Source of the DNA: Bimuria novae-zelandiae CBS 107.79 | Taxonomy: Eukaryota; Ascomycota; Dothideomycetes; Pleosporales; Didymosphaeriaceae | Assembly (NCBI GenBank): GCA_010015655.1 | Contig: ML976763.1 | Coordinates: 1 to 52,399 of the forward strand | DNA length: 52,399 bases | Direction: 5' to 3' | Shown: positions 25,822 to 36,400 of the stretch, piece by piece | Layout of the letters: every line of letters begins with the position of its first letter | How positions within the stretch are numbered: position 1 is the stretch's first letter | Translations under genes and position numbers: made by a program | The notes under the pieces: generated by a model | Databases searched by the model: none | What the model was told of the DNA's origin: nothing | Seen by the model: the letters and a program-made list of their open reading frames with translations, nothing else

Positions 25822-26549
25822 TATTTCTTTTACTTTTATTTTATAATATGTTTTACTCTTATCTTTTTTAATAATCTATTTTTTTTCTTATAATTCTAAT
25901 TCTATAATTCTTTATAACTTCAATATTTCTTATTCTTATAACGCTATTATTATAGTTTTATATAATTTTAATCTTAATTTATCTTATTAAGCTAACCTTA
26001 TAATTATGTATAACTATAATTCTATTCGCTCTTATAAACTTATTTATATAATTCTATATAATTTCTATTTTATATATTCTTATATATTTATCTCTGTAAT
26101 TTCTTATAACGCTAACCCTTTACCTTTTTATAACTTTTTATTTTTCTATTTATATAATATTATCCCTATTTTTTTCTCTAATTTATATTTTATAAAATAT
26201 TTTAATCTTATTTTTATAATTTAATTTCTTATCTTATAACTTCCTTTAATCCTAACTATATAACTTCTTTAACTCTAATATTATAAATTTAAGTATTCTT
26301 ATTTCTTTTAATTTTATAATCCTAACCCTATAATTTATTATAATTTAAATTCTAATTTTTATAATCCTAGCGCTATACTTTTCTATAATTATAACCCTAC
26401 TTTATCTTAATTCTAACTCTTTAATGTATTATAACCTTAATACTTTAAATTTTATTACTCCTATTTTTTTTCTAAGCTTCTAAGTTAAAATTACTCTAAC
26501 TATTTTATCTTTTATAACGCTAACTTTATAAGTCTTAATATTTTTATTA
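25822..26549. repeat. AT-rich block with degenerate TATAACYCTAA-like words (left part)
   Basis: Strongly AT-biased. TATAATTCT, TATAACTTC, TATAACGCTAAC and TATAACCCTAC recur at roughly 15-40-bp spacing, almost all in the same orientation. This suggests a decayed tandem array rather than random AT DNA. A Fot1-type transposon splits the block, which resumes at 28,406. No gene is seen; a short open frame at 26,006-26,224 is compositional. Confidence 0.6.
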
Positions 26550-28405
26550 GAGTCCCCCCCCCTAGATTTAACCCAACCCTAGATTTAACCTAGTAAAAGC
26601 ACGCGACGCGCATGCATCACGCGCTATCCCTACTAATACTTCCCTAAACACTAAAAAGACAATTAAATCGCGAAATTCAAATACAGAAGGCTTTATATAC
26701 CTTTTAAAATAAAGATTTTTCTTTTCTAAATTCTGCTACAGACTTCTTTAAAGTTTCGCGACGTACCTTATACCGCAGGCATTACGGCGGCTTAACGTAG
26801 TCTATAAGCCACGAAATGGCTTAGATCCTGTTAAACACGGAAGAAAAGACTCTTGTACGATAGATTAAGAACTACACTATTACTAGAACCTAAATTACCT
26901 ACTTAATGCTAAAGGAGCTTACCCTTCTTATACAGGCCACACGCGTTACGCACGCGTTATAACTAGCCCCTTCTTTATAATCGCTCTCCTATATTAATAA
27001 TAAATAGATTACACGTTTCTAAAAGAGGAACCCTAAAATAGAAGGGGTATTTGCTAGGCATCTTAAGTATTTACGAAAGAAAGGAGTATCCTACGCGCGT
27101 GTAGAGCGCTGGTTTAACGCAGTAGCTTTAAAAATAGAGGAGTATACGTACCTCCCTTTAGATATATAAAACATGGATAAGTTAGGATTTAGTGTTGGTA
27201 AGGAGCAGATTATAAAGGTATTAGTGTACTTTAATACTACTTAAAAGGATAAAGTAATTACTAGGAAGCAAAAATAGGTTATAGATATTAAGTGTATTAA
27301 TACTACAGACGAAGCGCTGGCTCCCCTCCTAATTTTTAAAGGAAATAATATTAACACATAATAGATTAATAAGCAATCGCCTCTAGGGTGGCATTTTGCT
27401 ACTAGTAAGAATAGCTAGATATTAAATAACCTGGGTCTGGAATAGCTAAAGAGAGTATTTAATCTATTAACCCGCGATAAGGCTACGGGGCGCCAGCGTT
27501 TACTTATCGCGAATAGACATAGAAGTTATATACGCGCAGATTTTATCGCCTACTATATAGGAAATTAGATTAATCTTCTAACTATGCCTGCTTATTACTC
27601 GTATATACTCTAACCTCTTAATCTTGGTATCTTTTCGGCGTTTAAATAGTATTACTCCTGTAAGACGTATACAATATCCCGGCTTAGCTTATAGCGTATC
27701 CCGTAATTAGAGTAAATAGAATTGCTATCCTGCGCACGAGAGAAGGCAATATTAAAGAAAAATATACTTAGTAGATAGCGTGCCACTGGCTTATAGCCTA
27801 CGTTACTTATACGCGTTCTTAGTAACCTGCCTTGCAAGGTATCCCTGCCATTACCTGTCCTAGCTACACTATAATAAGTAACTAATCTAGATCTCTCTCT
27901 ACAATAAAGCTCTTCTCTAGAGCTAGTAGAACTACTAAGATTAAATAAGTAATTTATAGAGTTGCTTCGCGAGGATCCCGCAGTCCTCTTGCCGGTGAAA
28001 CGCTATGCAGAGCGGATAACACGCCTCTATAAAATATAGAATGCTATAATAGCTATTTAAGCTAAGTAGATTGCAGATTAGTCTAAGCTTCTTTAGAAGC
28101 AAAAGAAGGCTAAGAAAGAAAAAAGAGTTTAACTAGAAGGTTAATTAATTTATATAATAACGGAAGTGTTGCAGATCGCCCGCGAGGAGGAGGCGAAACT
28201 AATAATAAAATAAGTAAGGGGGCGCCCACAAAAGGTTATAGTACTAGAAGAAGATAGTTAGGAGGAAGCGAAAGGTTTGGATTATTTAGTAAATAGTTTA
28301 TTAGAGGGGCCGGTAAAGCGCACGCGACGCGTAATGCGATTACGTACGCAGAGTTAATTTTACTTAATTAAATCTAGGGTTGGGTTAAATCTAGGGGGGA
28401 GACTC
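26550..28405 (+). mobile_element. Fot1/pogo-type DNA transposon, 1,856 bp
   Basis: TA target duplications lie at 26,548-26,549 and 28,406-28,407. The inverted ends are about 38 bp: GAGTCCCCCCCCCTAGATTT on the left and GAGTCTCCCCCCTAGATTTA as the reverse complement of the right. Each is followed by ACCCAACCCTAGATTTAA, so each end holds the word CCTAGATTTAA twice. Size, TA target and the encoded transposase fit the Fot1/pogo group of the Tc1/mariner superfamily. Confidence 0.93.
26650..28356 (+). pseudogene. Fot1/pogo transposase, RIP-inactivated
   Basis: Plus-strand frame with numerous TAG/TAA codons. The N-terminal DNA-binding part reads EIQIQKALYTF.NKDFSFL and VSRRTLYRRHYGG. A CENP-B-like second domain has RNPKIEGVFARHLKYLRKKG and ARVERWFNAV. 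The DDE domain has NMDKLGFSVGKEQ (about 27,170-27,210; first Asp kept), RLLIANRHRSYIRADFIAY (second Asp now Asn) and PLNLGIFSAFK (third Asp now Asn; about 27,610-27,650). The tail has RGRPQKVIVLEED. It would have been a DDD cut-and-paste transposase. The start codon is not preserved, so the 5' limit is approximate. Confidence 0.9.
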
Positions 28406-29430
28406 TATTTTAACTTTTTTAAATTAAATTCTATAATTCCTTATAATCCTAAGTATACTATTCTTTATAACCCTAATCTTACTAATTTTATTCTAATATT
28501 TTATATTTGTACGACCCTCCTTTTAATTTTTTATTATTCTAAATTTATTTTTTTATAAACCTAACCCTAATTTTTAATAATTTTACTTTTATAAATTTTA
28601 CTCCTTCTATTCTTTTAAATTTTTTAGAACAGTAACCCTAATTATTTATAACCCTAACCCTAATTGTTTATAATCCTAACCCTAATTATTTATAAACCCA
28701 AATCTCTTTTCTAATAACCTTAATTTTTATTAAATTAAGGTCCCTCTGGTAGCATGACTATCATGGATAACCGAGTAGGAGGAGGGACAAGGCGGGGTGA
28801 CTGTAACGTATTATATTAACTATCCTATTATGTTATTCCTCTTCTGTGTAAATAGTAACGAGGACGCTATAGTTAGCCGTGCCTCCCTTACACAGTAGGT
28901 ACTACGGCCCTTCCTTCCACCAACCTGGAATAAACCCACATATTCTCAACAATTTTTATTTTTTATAATCCTAAATTTAAAATTTTTTATAACCCTAACT
29001 CTTATATTTTATTACCCTCACCTTTATTTTTTTCTAATCTAAACTCTATTATTATTTATAATCTTAACTATAATTTTTTATAACCCTAGTTCTTTAATTT
29101 CTTATAATTTTATTTTTAATATTTTATAATTCTATCTCTTTACTTTACTATAAATCAAATCTTTTAAATTTTATTACTCTTATTTTTTTTTATTCTAAGC
29201 TCCGAATTTCTTATAACCCTAACTATATTATTCTTTATAATGTTAACTCTATTATTTCTTCTATTATTATTTCTTTAACTTTTTATACTCCTAATCCTAA
29301 TTATTTATTATTCTAACTCTAATCTTTTATACGCGAAGTCAAATTTTTTATAGGTAAAATTTAATTTTTTTAAGTAAAGTTTAATTTTTTATACGCGAAC
29401 CCTAATTATTTATTACTTTAACTATAATAT
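28406..29430. repeat. AT-rich block with degenerate CCCTAA-containing tandem words (right part)
   Basis: Continuation of the block interrupted by the Fot1 element. The clearest units are at 28,625-28,690: AACCCTAATTATTTATAACC, then CTAACCCTAATTGTTTATAA and TCCTAACCCTAATTATTTAT, a loose period of about 16-22 bp. Similar but more decayed units run on to about 29,420. CCCTAA lies consistently on the plus strand. A GC-richer island (28,745-28,957) is embedded. No gene is visible. Confidence 0.6.
28745..28957. other. GC-richer island, possible solo LTR
   Basis: About 210 bp of ordinary composition inside AT-rich DNA, from TGGTAGCATGACTATCATGG to CACATATTCTCAACA. It starts TG and ends CA and contains no frame, which would suit a solo LTR. 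However, flanking 5-bp sequences (CCCTC and ATTTT) do not match as a target duplication, and no second copy is in the window. Confidence 0.3.
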
Positions 29431-30620
29431 ACTTTAAACCGCACGTGAAAGTTAGCGCGAGCGACGAACGCCTAACTAAACTATACTAGTTTATTTATAG
29501 CCTCTTATATAATTATTACGATAGGCTCCTCTTTAGCGTTAGGTTCTTTTATACTTAATAGTAGCTTGGCCTACTTTATGTTCTTTAAGTATAGCCCCTA
29601 TTATATTTACTCTAGCTATGGGTTTACCTTATCGCGTGTAGCCTCCTAGATTATTATCTTTACCTACTTTTATACACGCGCCTAGTTCTCTTTTATATCC
29701 TTTTAGATCCCTGCCTATTCTATTTCGTTACCTATAAGTAGGGGGGTAGATTTAGGTGGCTAGATCTTAAAATACTGCAAACTAGTGCCCTAAATAAAAA
29801 ACTACTAATAATAAATAGTCTTGTACCCTTGCTAACTACGTAACTATATACCTTTTTATTTTATTTAACTTAGGCGGCCGCGTTTTCTTTTTATAGACTA
29901 TTTATAGATTATTTGCTAATAGTTCTTAACGAAGTAAATAGTCTAAAATATCTTATAGCGCTAATTAGGCTCTAATTAGTATATAAACCTATCTATATAT
30001 ACTAATAATTAACTAATAGGCTAGATAACTTAATAGGGCAGCTCTAGTTCGCTCGCGTACTAGACTATACTAGCTTAATTACTAAGCTTTTTTATTACTA
30101 ACCTAGTAGACGCGCTGCAAGTGACTCTTAGCCTCATTAGGTAATATACTATACTAATATTCTTTATAAATTACTACTAAATAGTTAAATAACTCTTTAA
30201 AATACTTAGTTGCGGCGCTAGTTACTTTTATAATAATAAAGTTAACGCTATCGTGGGGGGTTATAAGAATAAGGGGGTAATAAGTTATTAAAGTGCTTGC
30301 TAACGTGGCTATAGGTATTCTTAAGTACTAGTAATTTATAGGTATAACTATAGCTCCCTACGTCCTATATAATAGTTATTCTAACTTCTAGATTCTTTAT
30401 ATTCCAACGCGTCTTTACTTCTCCTTATTTTAAAACTAATTTTAGTATCTAATTGCCTTGCCTTATTAGATTTACCTTAACCTTAACGCGCAACCCTAAC
30501 GCCTATAACTATATAATTACTAGGGCTATAATTTAGCTAGGACGTGCAACTTAACGCGCTAAATTTTTAAACTAAATTTTAAATATATTAGTCTATAGGA
30601 ACCTAATTCTAGCTAGGTTA
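29431..30620 (-). pseudogene. R1 copy c: fragment of the OrsD region and 5' flank
   Basis: Aligns by eye with about 4375-5490 of R1a. Shared landmarks are CGAACGCCTAACTAAACTAT, TAGGCTCCTCTTTAGCGTTA, AAATACTGCAAACTAGTGCC and the telomere-like CGCGCAACCCTAACGCCTAT. It covers only the N-terminal OrsD-type part and the sequence upstream. The central and helicase domains are absent. RIP damage is stronger than in R1a. Its left edge adjoins the AT-rich block. Confidence 0.7.
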
Positions 30621-30630
30621 AAGTATTATT

Positions 30631-30792
30631 CTAGTATAGCTTCGTGCTGTAAAATGCGCGCGCAAGCTATACTAGCGCGAATAATTTATTTCTAATAAAT
30701 AGTAAGCTATAAATCTAGTTTATCCTCGCTAAATTAGACGTTCTAGGTTAGACGTTCTGGGTTAGACGTTCTGGGTTAGAACTATATAGTTC
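30631..30792. repeat. cluster of short inverted and tandem repeats
   Basis: Three structures lie together. A perfect 12-bp inverted repeat CTAGTATAGCTT / AAGCTATACTAG (30,631-30,642 and 30,664-30,675) has a 21-nt loop. Three tandem copies of a 14-bp unit TTAGACGTTCTRGG run at about 30,735-30,776. A perfect 16-bp palindrome AGAACTATATAGTTCT follows immediately. They sit between R1c and R3. Confidence 0.6.
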
Positions 30793-31225
30793 TAATATTA
30801 GCTATAATTCTCTTATTATTCTTTAAAGCAAAGTAGCGTGCATTAAGAATATTTTTATAATTATTATTTAAAACGTTCTATAGTCGTAGTAGATTAGTAT
30901 TACTTTTTTACTTAATCTAGCATAGTAACTTCCTTTAGTAGTAGTAAATTAGCGTTACCTCTTTACTTAGTTACCCTAAGGTAGTTAGCGCCGGCATGGA
31001 CAGCGTACGTATATAGATAAGAAAGGCACGCCTAACGTGTATTATAACCTTATTAATAAGCTAAAGTAATATAGTACGCTAGATAAGTTCTTTTTAGCTC
31101 TAATTAGCGTGCTAATTAAAAGTTTATTTTTAGCTTAATAAAAAAGTTATAGCGCGATCCTTAATAGATTCTTTAGGTTAAGAACATAGTCCTCTATATT
31201 TAAAATTTATCTTAAGGTATTAAAA
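30770..31225 (+). repeat. R3 dispersed repeat, copy 1
   Basis: About 455 bp repeated in direct orientation at 44,516-44,975. Landmarks are TTATTATTCTTTAAAGCAAA, TAAGAAAGGCACGCCTAACG, AACCTTATTAATAAGCTAAA and AGCGCGATCCTTAATAGATT. It contains subrepeats built on TAGTAGTAGATTAGTATTAC. At its right end it joins R1d at GGCTAACCTCGAAATACT. No protein is recognised. Confidence 0.7.
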
Positions 31226-32335
31226 TTTGGCTAACCTCGAAATACTATAATCTAGGGCCGTAGATAAATAATCACTAGTAATAAATAGTCTTATAACCCT
31301 AATTATTACGTAACTATATACCTTTTTACCCTATTTAGCTTAAACGATCGTGCTTTTTTCTTACTAACTAATCGTGCACCTTTTACTAATGCTTTCTTAT
31401 AATCTTTATACTTTAAAACACCTAGTGGCATTAATCTAGTTCTAACTAGTATATTAACCCGTTTATGTACACTAGTAACTAGCTAATAGGTTTAATAGTC
31501 TAATAGGATACCTCTACCTTACTAGCATACTAGAGTAAGATAGTTTAACTATAGACCTTTTTTACTATAGACTTGGCTTACTTACGGGCGATTTAATAGT
31601 AATACTATAAAGAATTTAAAACGTGGCTAGGTAAAATGCCCTGTCTACACTCTCTATAAATTACTAATAAATACTTAGGTAACTGCTATAAAAATTTACC
31701 TACGCTACTACTTTCTACTATAATAGTAGATTTAACGCTACTATAATAGTTACTATAATAGATTATAAGTATTATAATAGGTTATAGGTATTGCAACGCG
31801 ATACTTTAATAAACTACTACGTAGTTTATTACACGGGTCGCTATATAGGTAATACGTTAAAAAATAGAGTTACTAACTAGGTTATAAGTAATCTTTAGTG
31901 CTAGTAATTTAATATATATTACTATGCCTACCTACGCCCTACTTATTATATTATATAGCTTTTTTAGCTTCTAGAATTCTTCGCGACGTAACGCGTCTTT
32001 ACTTTTATTATATATTAGTTCTTATCTTAGAACTTACTCTAGTGTCAAATCGCCGCCTTATTATGTTTACTCTAACCCTAACGCGTAACCCTAACGCTTA
32101 TAACTATATAGTTTTTAGTACTATAAATTAGCTAGAACGTGTAATTAGACGCGCTAAATCTTTAGCCTATATTTTAGGTTAATTAGCCTATAGGAACCTA
32201 ATTAGATTAAGAAATAATTATTTATTAGAATAAGCCTACGTGATAGAGAATACCTATAGAAATTAGGCTAGCGTGTATATTCTATCCCTAAAAAATCTTA
32301 CCCTAAAAATAGACTTAGCCCTAACTCTAATTGCA
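31226..32335 (-). pseudogene. R1 copy d: fragment of the OrsD region and 5' flank
   Basis: Aligns with about 4690-5635 of R1a: ACCTCGAAATACTATAATCT, AATAAATAGTCTTATAACCC, GTTTATGTACACTAGTAACT, AGAATTCTTCGCGACGTAAC, the telomere-like ACCCTAACGCG word, and the 5' flank through GCAGCCCTAGAATAG. An extra ~140 bp with repeated TATAATAGGTTATAGGTATT (about 31,740-31,900) is absent from copy a. Only the N-terminal OrsD-type region is represented. Confidence 0.7.
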
Positions 32336-32565
32336 GCCCTAGAATAGAACGTGTAGCATAATATACTAAATCTCTAGCCTAAATTTTAGGTTAACTAGCC
32401 TACAGGAACCTAATTAGACCAATAAATAATTATTTATTAAAAAAAGCCTACGTAATAAAGAATACGTATAGTATTTAGGCTAGCGTGTATATTCTATTTC
32501 TAAGAAACTTTATCTTAAAAATAGACTTAGCCCTACCTCTAATTATAGCCCTAGATTAGACTTGC
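32336..32565 (-). repeat. R1 copy e: 5' flank only
   Basis: A further tandem copy of the ~220-bp R1 5' flank directly after copy d, from AACGTGTAGCATAATATACT to ATAGCCCTAGATTAG. It repeats 5431-5635 and the end of copy d. The 5' flank is thus duplicated on its own, without the gene. Confidence 0.7.
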
Positions 32566-33061
32566 CTATCTATGCGCGTCTATAATTACCTATATTTTTT
32601 TAATTATACTTACTACCTCTTTCTTTATAGCGTAAGGTGGGTCACCCTCTTTTTATCTAATACTAATAATATTAAATCGACCCATCTACGGATTGTATTC
32701 ATTATTAGACTAAGTTAATATATTATTAATAATATTATTTATAAATATATTAGACACTGCTCTTATTACCCTTCTTTTTATACCTATACTATTATTACCA
32801 AGTCCCTGCATGTGCTTTGCCTAGTATAATAGTTTTAGGTTAGCCCTAGCCCCTATAAGAAGTAATAAGACGTAGAGGGATCCTATTACGCTAATTATAT
32901 TAGTAGGAATATTTACTAGAGGAAAGTTAGTAGTAATAGGAGAAAAAAGTTTATTATACTATAATATATATAGACGTAGGTTAATATACTACTGCTTAAG
33001 GGCCAAAGGCAAGGACGATTACTTATAGTAATATAAAAAGTACTATTATAGGATAGGTAGT
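32566..33061. other. RIP-degraded unclassified DNA, left of copia-2
   Basis: About 500 bp, TA-rich, with a relatively GC-rich patch GCGTAAGGTGGGTCACCC (about 32,630-32,648). It runs up to the copia-2 insertion and would be contiguous with 38,500 onward before that insertion. No domain is recognised. Confidence 0.4.
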
Positions 33062-33343
33062 TGTTAGATTAGAGGGGTAATCTGATAAAATGAAAAGATG
33101 GTGATTAATTAAGATAAATTGTGGTATAAATTGTTGTTGTCTGTTATTTCTATTCCTGTAAGAATGTAAGGCTCTTATATCCTTACGTCTTACACTAATA
33201 CGCTAATCTATTTCCGTTAATTAAGGAGAGTTGCCCTTTGTCCCGCCCGGAATTGTGCGGATAAACCAGATTACTAGTAATGTCTCTTTATGTAGGGTTA
33301 CGCCAGCTACCTTTGCGTGTGCAAAGGGCCATGTAATCGGATA
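33062..33343 (-). repeat. 3' LTR of copia-2
   Basis: 282 bp, TGTTAGATTAGAGGGG to ATGTAATCGGATA. Direct repeat of 38,213-38,494, preceded by the GTAGT target duplication. Confidence 0.93.
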
Positions 33344-33447
33344 CACCCCCTTAGCTTGGGCTTATCCTTAAGCTAGACCTTCGCAGTTGTCTATTATTCC
33401 ACCTTAAAGGCCTCTATTCTCTGCTGGAGATCCTGTAGGGCAACCTC

Positions 33448-36400
33448 TTAATTAGTAATCTTGTCTAATATATCTTTAAGTCCTAGTTTATGCAGAAATT
33501 TGCTCCATTTGTTTACTGGCAGGGCCTTTGTGAGTCCATTAGCGACCATGTCCTCTAAGCGTTAATAGTCTACTTTAATTGTCCCTAGTGCGACCTCTTG
33601 TCTTAGCTAATAATTATAGATATCCACATGACGGAGCTTAGTCTGTAACTTGGTAATTTCTTTAGTGACAAGTCGGATCGTTTGCTGATTATTACAATTA
33701 ATTATAATAAGGGAATCGCTAAGGTTAATCTTTAGTTCCTTTAGCAATCGCGATGTGAATAAAGCCTCCTTGGCCACTTGTGATAGTGCTAGTAATTCGG
33801 CTTTAGTTATTAATATAGTGACTATATCTTGCTTGTTTGCTTTCCAGGCGATTAGGCTATTAAATAGCTTAATAATGTATCCTTGCGAGCTCTTGCGATT
33901 AAGTGTGTTATTGGTAAAGGATGCGTTACTTGCCACTTCTAAAGTATCTACACCCCTAAGCTAAAGACCTAGTGATTTAGTGTTAGTAAGGTAGAGGAAA
34001 ACTTAGTCGACAGTCGCTTGGTGCTCTTTACTTGGGTTAGACAGGAATCGTGATAATCGGGAGCTTATAAAGGCAATATCTAGTCGAGATATAACTATAG
34101 CATAGAGAATTAATCCGACTTTGCGCTGGTATCTATTAATCTTACCCTTACTAGCCAGTCCTGTCTTTAGGAGTAATTCGATTAGACCTATCAGGGTATT
34201 ATGGCGAATCTTATAGTGATTAATAAGGCGCGATATTTTATTAATATATGAAGCTTGTGAAAGCCAGATCTTTTTGCTTAGGCAGTCCCTAATAATTTTA
34301 ATTCCTAAAAACCACTACAGGTCTTTGCCACCCGTGAGTGTAAATTTAGTACTTATTATTACGAGAGCAGCTTTAGCAGCTTGCTTTTATAACTTATTAT
34401 ACGCAATAATAATATTATCCATATAAAAGAAGATAATAATGCCGTCCTTAATAAGGTAGCATGGCTCGTGGGGTACTGCTTTAAAGCTAATATCACGGAG
34501 TATTAACGTAAACTCTCTTTGCCAGAGTAATAGAGATATGCGCAGTCCGTATAGTACTTTATATAGTTTAAGGGCTGTGCCTGCTCGCGAGTAGCCGCGA
34601 GGCATTTTTATGTAGATTTCTCTATCTAGCTTCGCGTGGACAAACGCGTTAGTAACGTCGTGTTAGATAAGTTTTAGGTTGAAACGAGCTATAATTACTA
34701 TAAGCATGCAGAATAATCGTCCTATAAGTATTACGGCGTAGGTTTCTTGCGAGGTAAGGTACTACTATTAATTGCCTCGCACTACTAGCCTTGCCTTGCA
34801 CTTTTATAATCGATAATACTTATTAAACTTGTAGGTATATACTTATATGTAGTCGAGGATTTAATAGCCTGCCACTTTCACTAGAGCGATTGTAACCTCA
34901 CTCTAGGACTTTATTTCCTTATGGCTCTATAGATGGGAACGTTCTGCTTCCTTCTATATATTATAGAGAGGGTGATCTTCGAGCTTGCTTCGGCATGTAG
35001 GTGGCTCTAGAAGCACGCTTTAATGTGGCTTCTTACCTAATATAATTATTTGTTAAAGCTGCGCCTTATTAAGAGTCTTGCCTTTGTATTTGCCGCTGCT
35101 ACCAGCTTTAGTGCCTGCTATAAAGACTACGGCCTATAGGCTTGTTTGCAACTACCCTGTTTGCACTCTTTAGAGTAGTATAGCTTAATTGCCTCCTGCT
35201 ATTAATTATGTAAGGAGTGTTACTAGTGGCGGCGTTAAGGGAGGTGTTAGATATTCGTACCTAACTTTCCTACCTTGCCTGTACTTAGGAGCTTCTTTAA
35301 CCTCTTCCTCTAGCGCTTCACTAATTAGCTTATTCTTAAAGAAGGACTTAGTGGCATGCTCTTGTTAAGGTGAGGAAGGTAACTCTACTAATCGCACCTA
35401 GGCCGCTATTTCTTCTAATATGCTATGCATAAGGTTTTCTATCAGATCTTTGGTTTTGCCTAAGAACACAGTATCCTTATTAAATATTACGTCGCGAGTA
35501 CTGATTGTCTTTGCTAAAGAGGGAATCCATATTCTCTAGATATTAGTTAATCTGTAGCTAATAAGGTAGCTAATCCATGCTTTAGGGTTAAGCCTCTAAA
35601 GCCTGCTTTTGCCGCGTTTTGTATCGTTAGTTATCGCAAAGGCTTTGCAGCCATATGCTTTTAGGTGAGCTTAATTAGGCTTCTTTAGTTAGGTAACAAT
35701 ATTGTTCTGACAGGCTACTGTCGTAAAGAACACTTTATATGGAGATTGCTATTAATTAGCGTAGTTTAGCGTTTAATTATATAAGTAAACTGTGGCTCGG
35801 GTAATCTTAGGCTATATCTACTAAGATAGGTTAGAGTTAAGTCGCATCGCGCGCGCTTTTTCCTTAATTACACCCCCTAAGCGTTTAGCTCCTCTATTTT
35901 GTGCTTAAGTATTAGGTGCTAAAGGCTTAATTTTAATATCTTGCGCTAAGCACCACTTCTTAACGTTTGCCTTAATAGAGAAGATCTTGTTATTAGATTT
36001 AATTACTTTTACCGTAATATTATATTATACTTTCATGAACTGTACAAAGGTGCTAAGTAATTTAATAATTAAACGTGCTAGATAGTTATCCTTAAAGTAA
36101 AAGTCCTATGCAAAGCCGGAGAATTAGTTAGTAATTAGCATTTAGCTTTTCTCTCTTGTTAAGCTATCTGCTTTATAGTCGTGAAAATTGATTGTAACTT
36201 GCTTGCCAGGACCTTTTATTAGTTCCCTGGCTTGCCGGCGAATTTGCCGTTTTAGTTTTGCTTTGCCGCAGGCGTTATATTTAACTATAAGGAGACCTTT
36301 AATTCTTACCCCCTTAGATTACTGCACGAGGTGTTCGAGGGCCTAAGGGCCTAGATAGCCTAATTATTAGTGCCAGGTCCACGCGTCTACCTTCTACGGT

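Noticed and set aside
26006..26224. 72-codon plus-strand frame rich in Tyr/Ile/Phe
   Set aside because: A product of the AT-rich satellite composition, with no start context, homologue or conserved motif.
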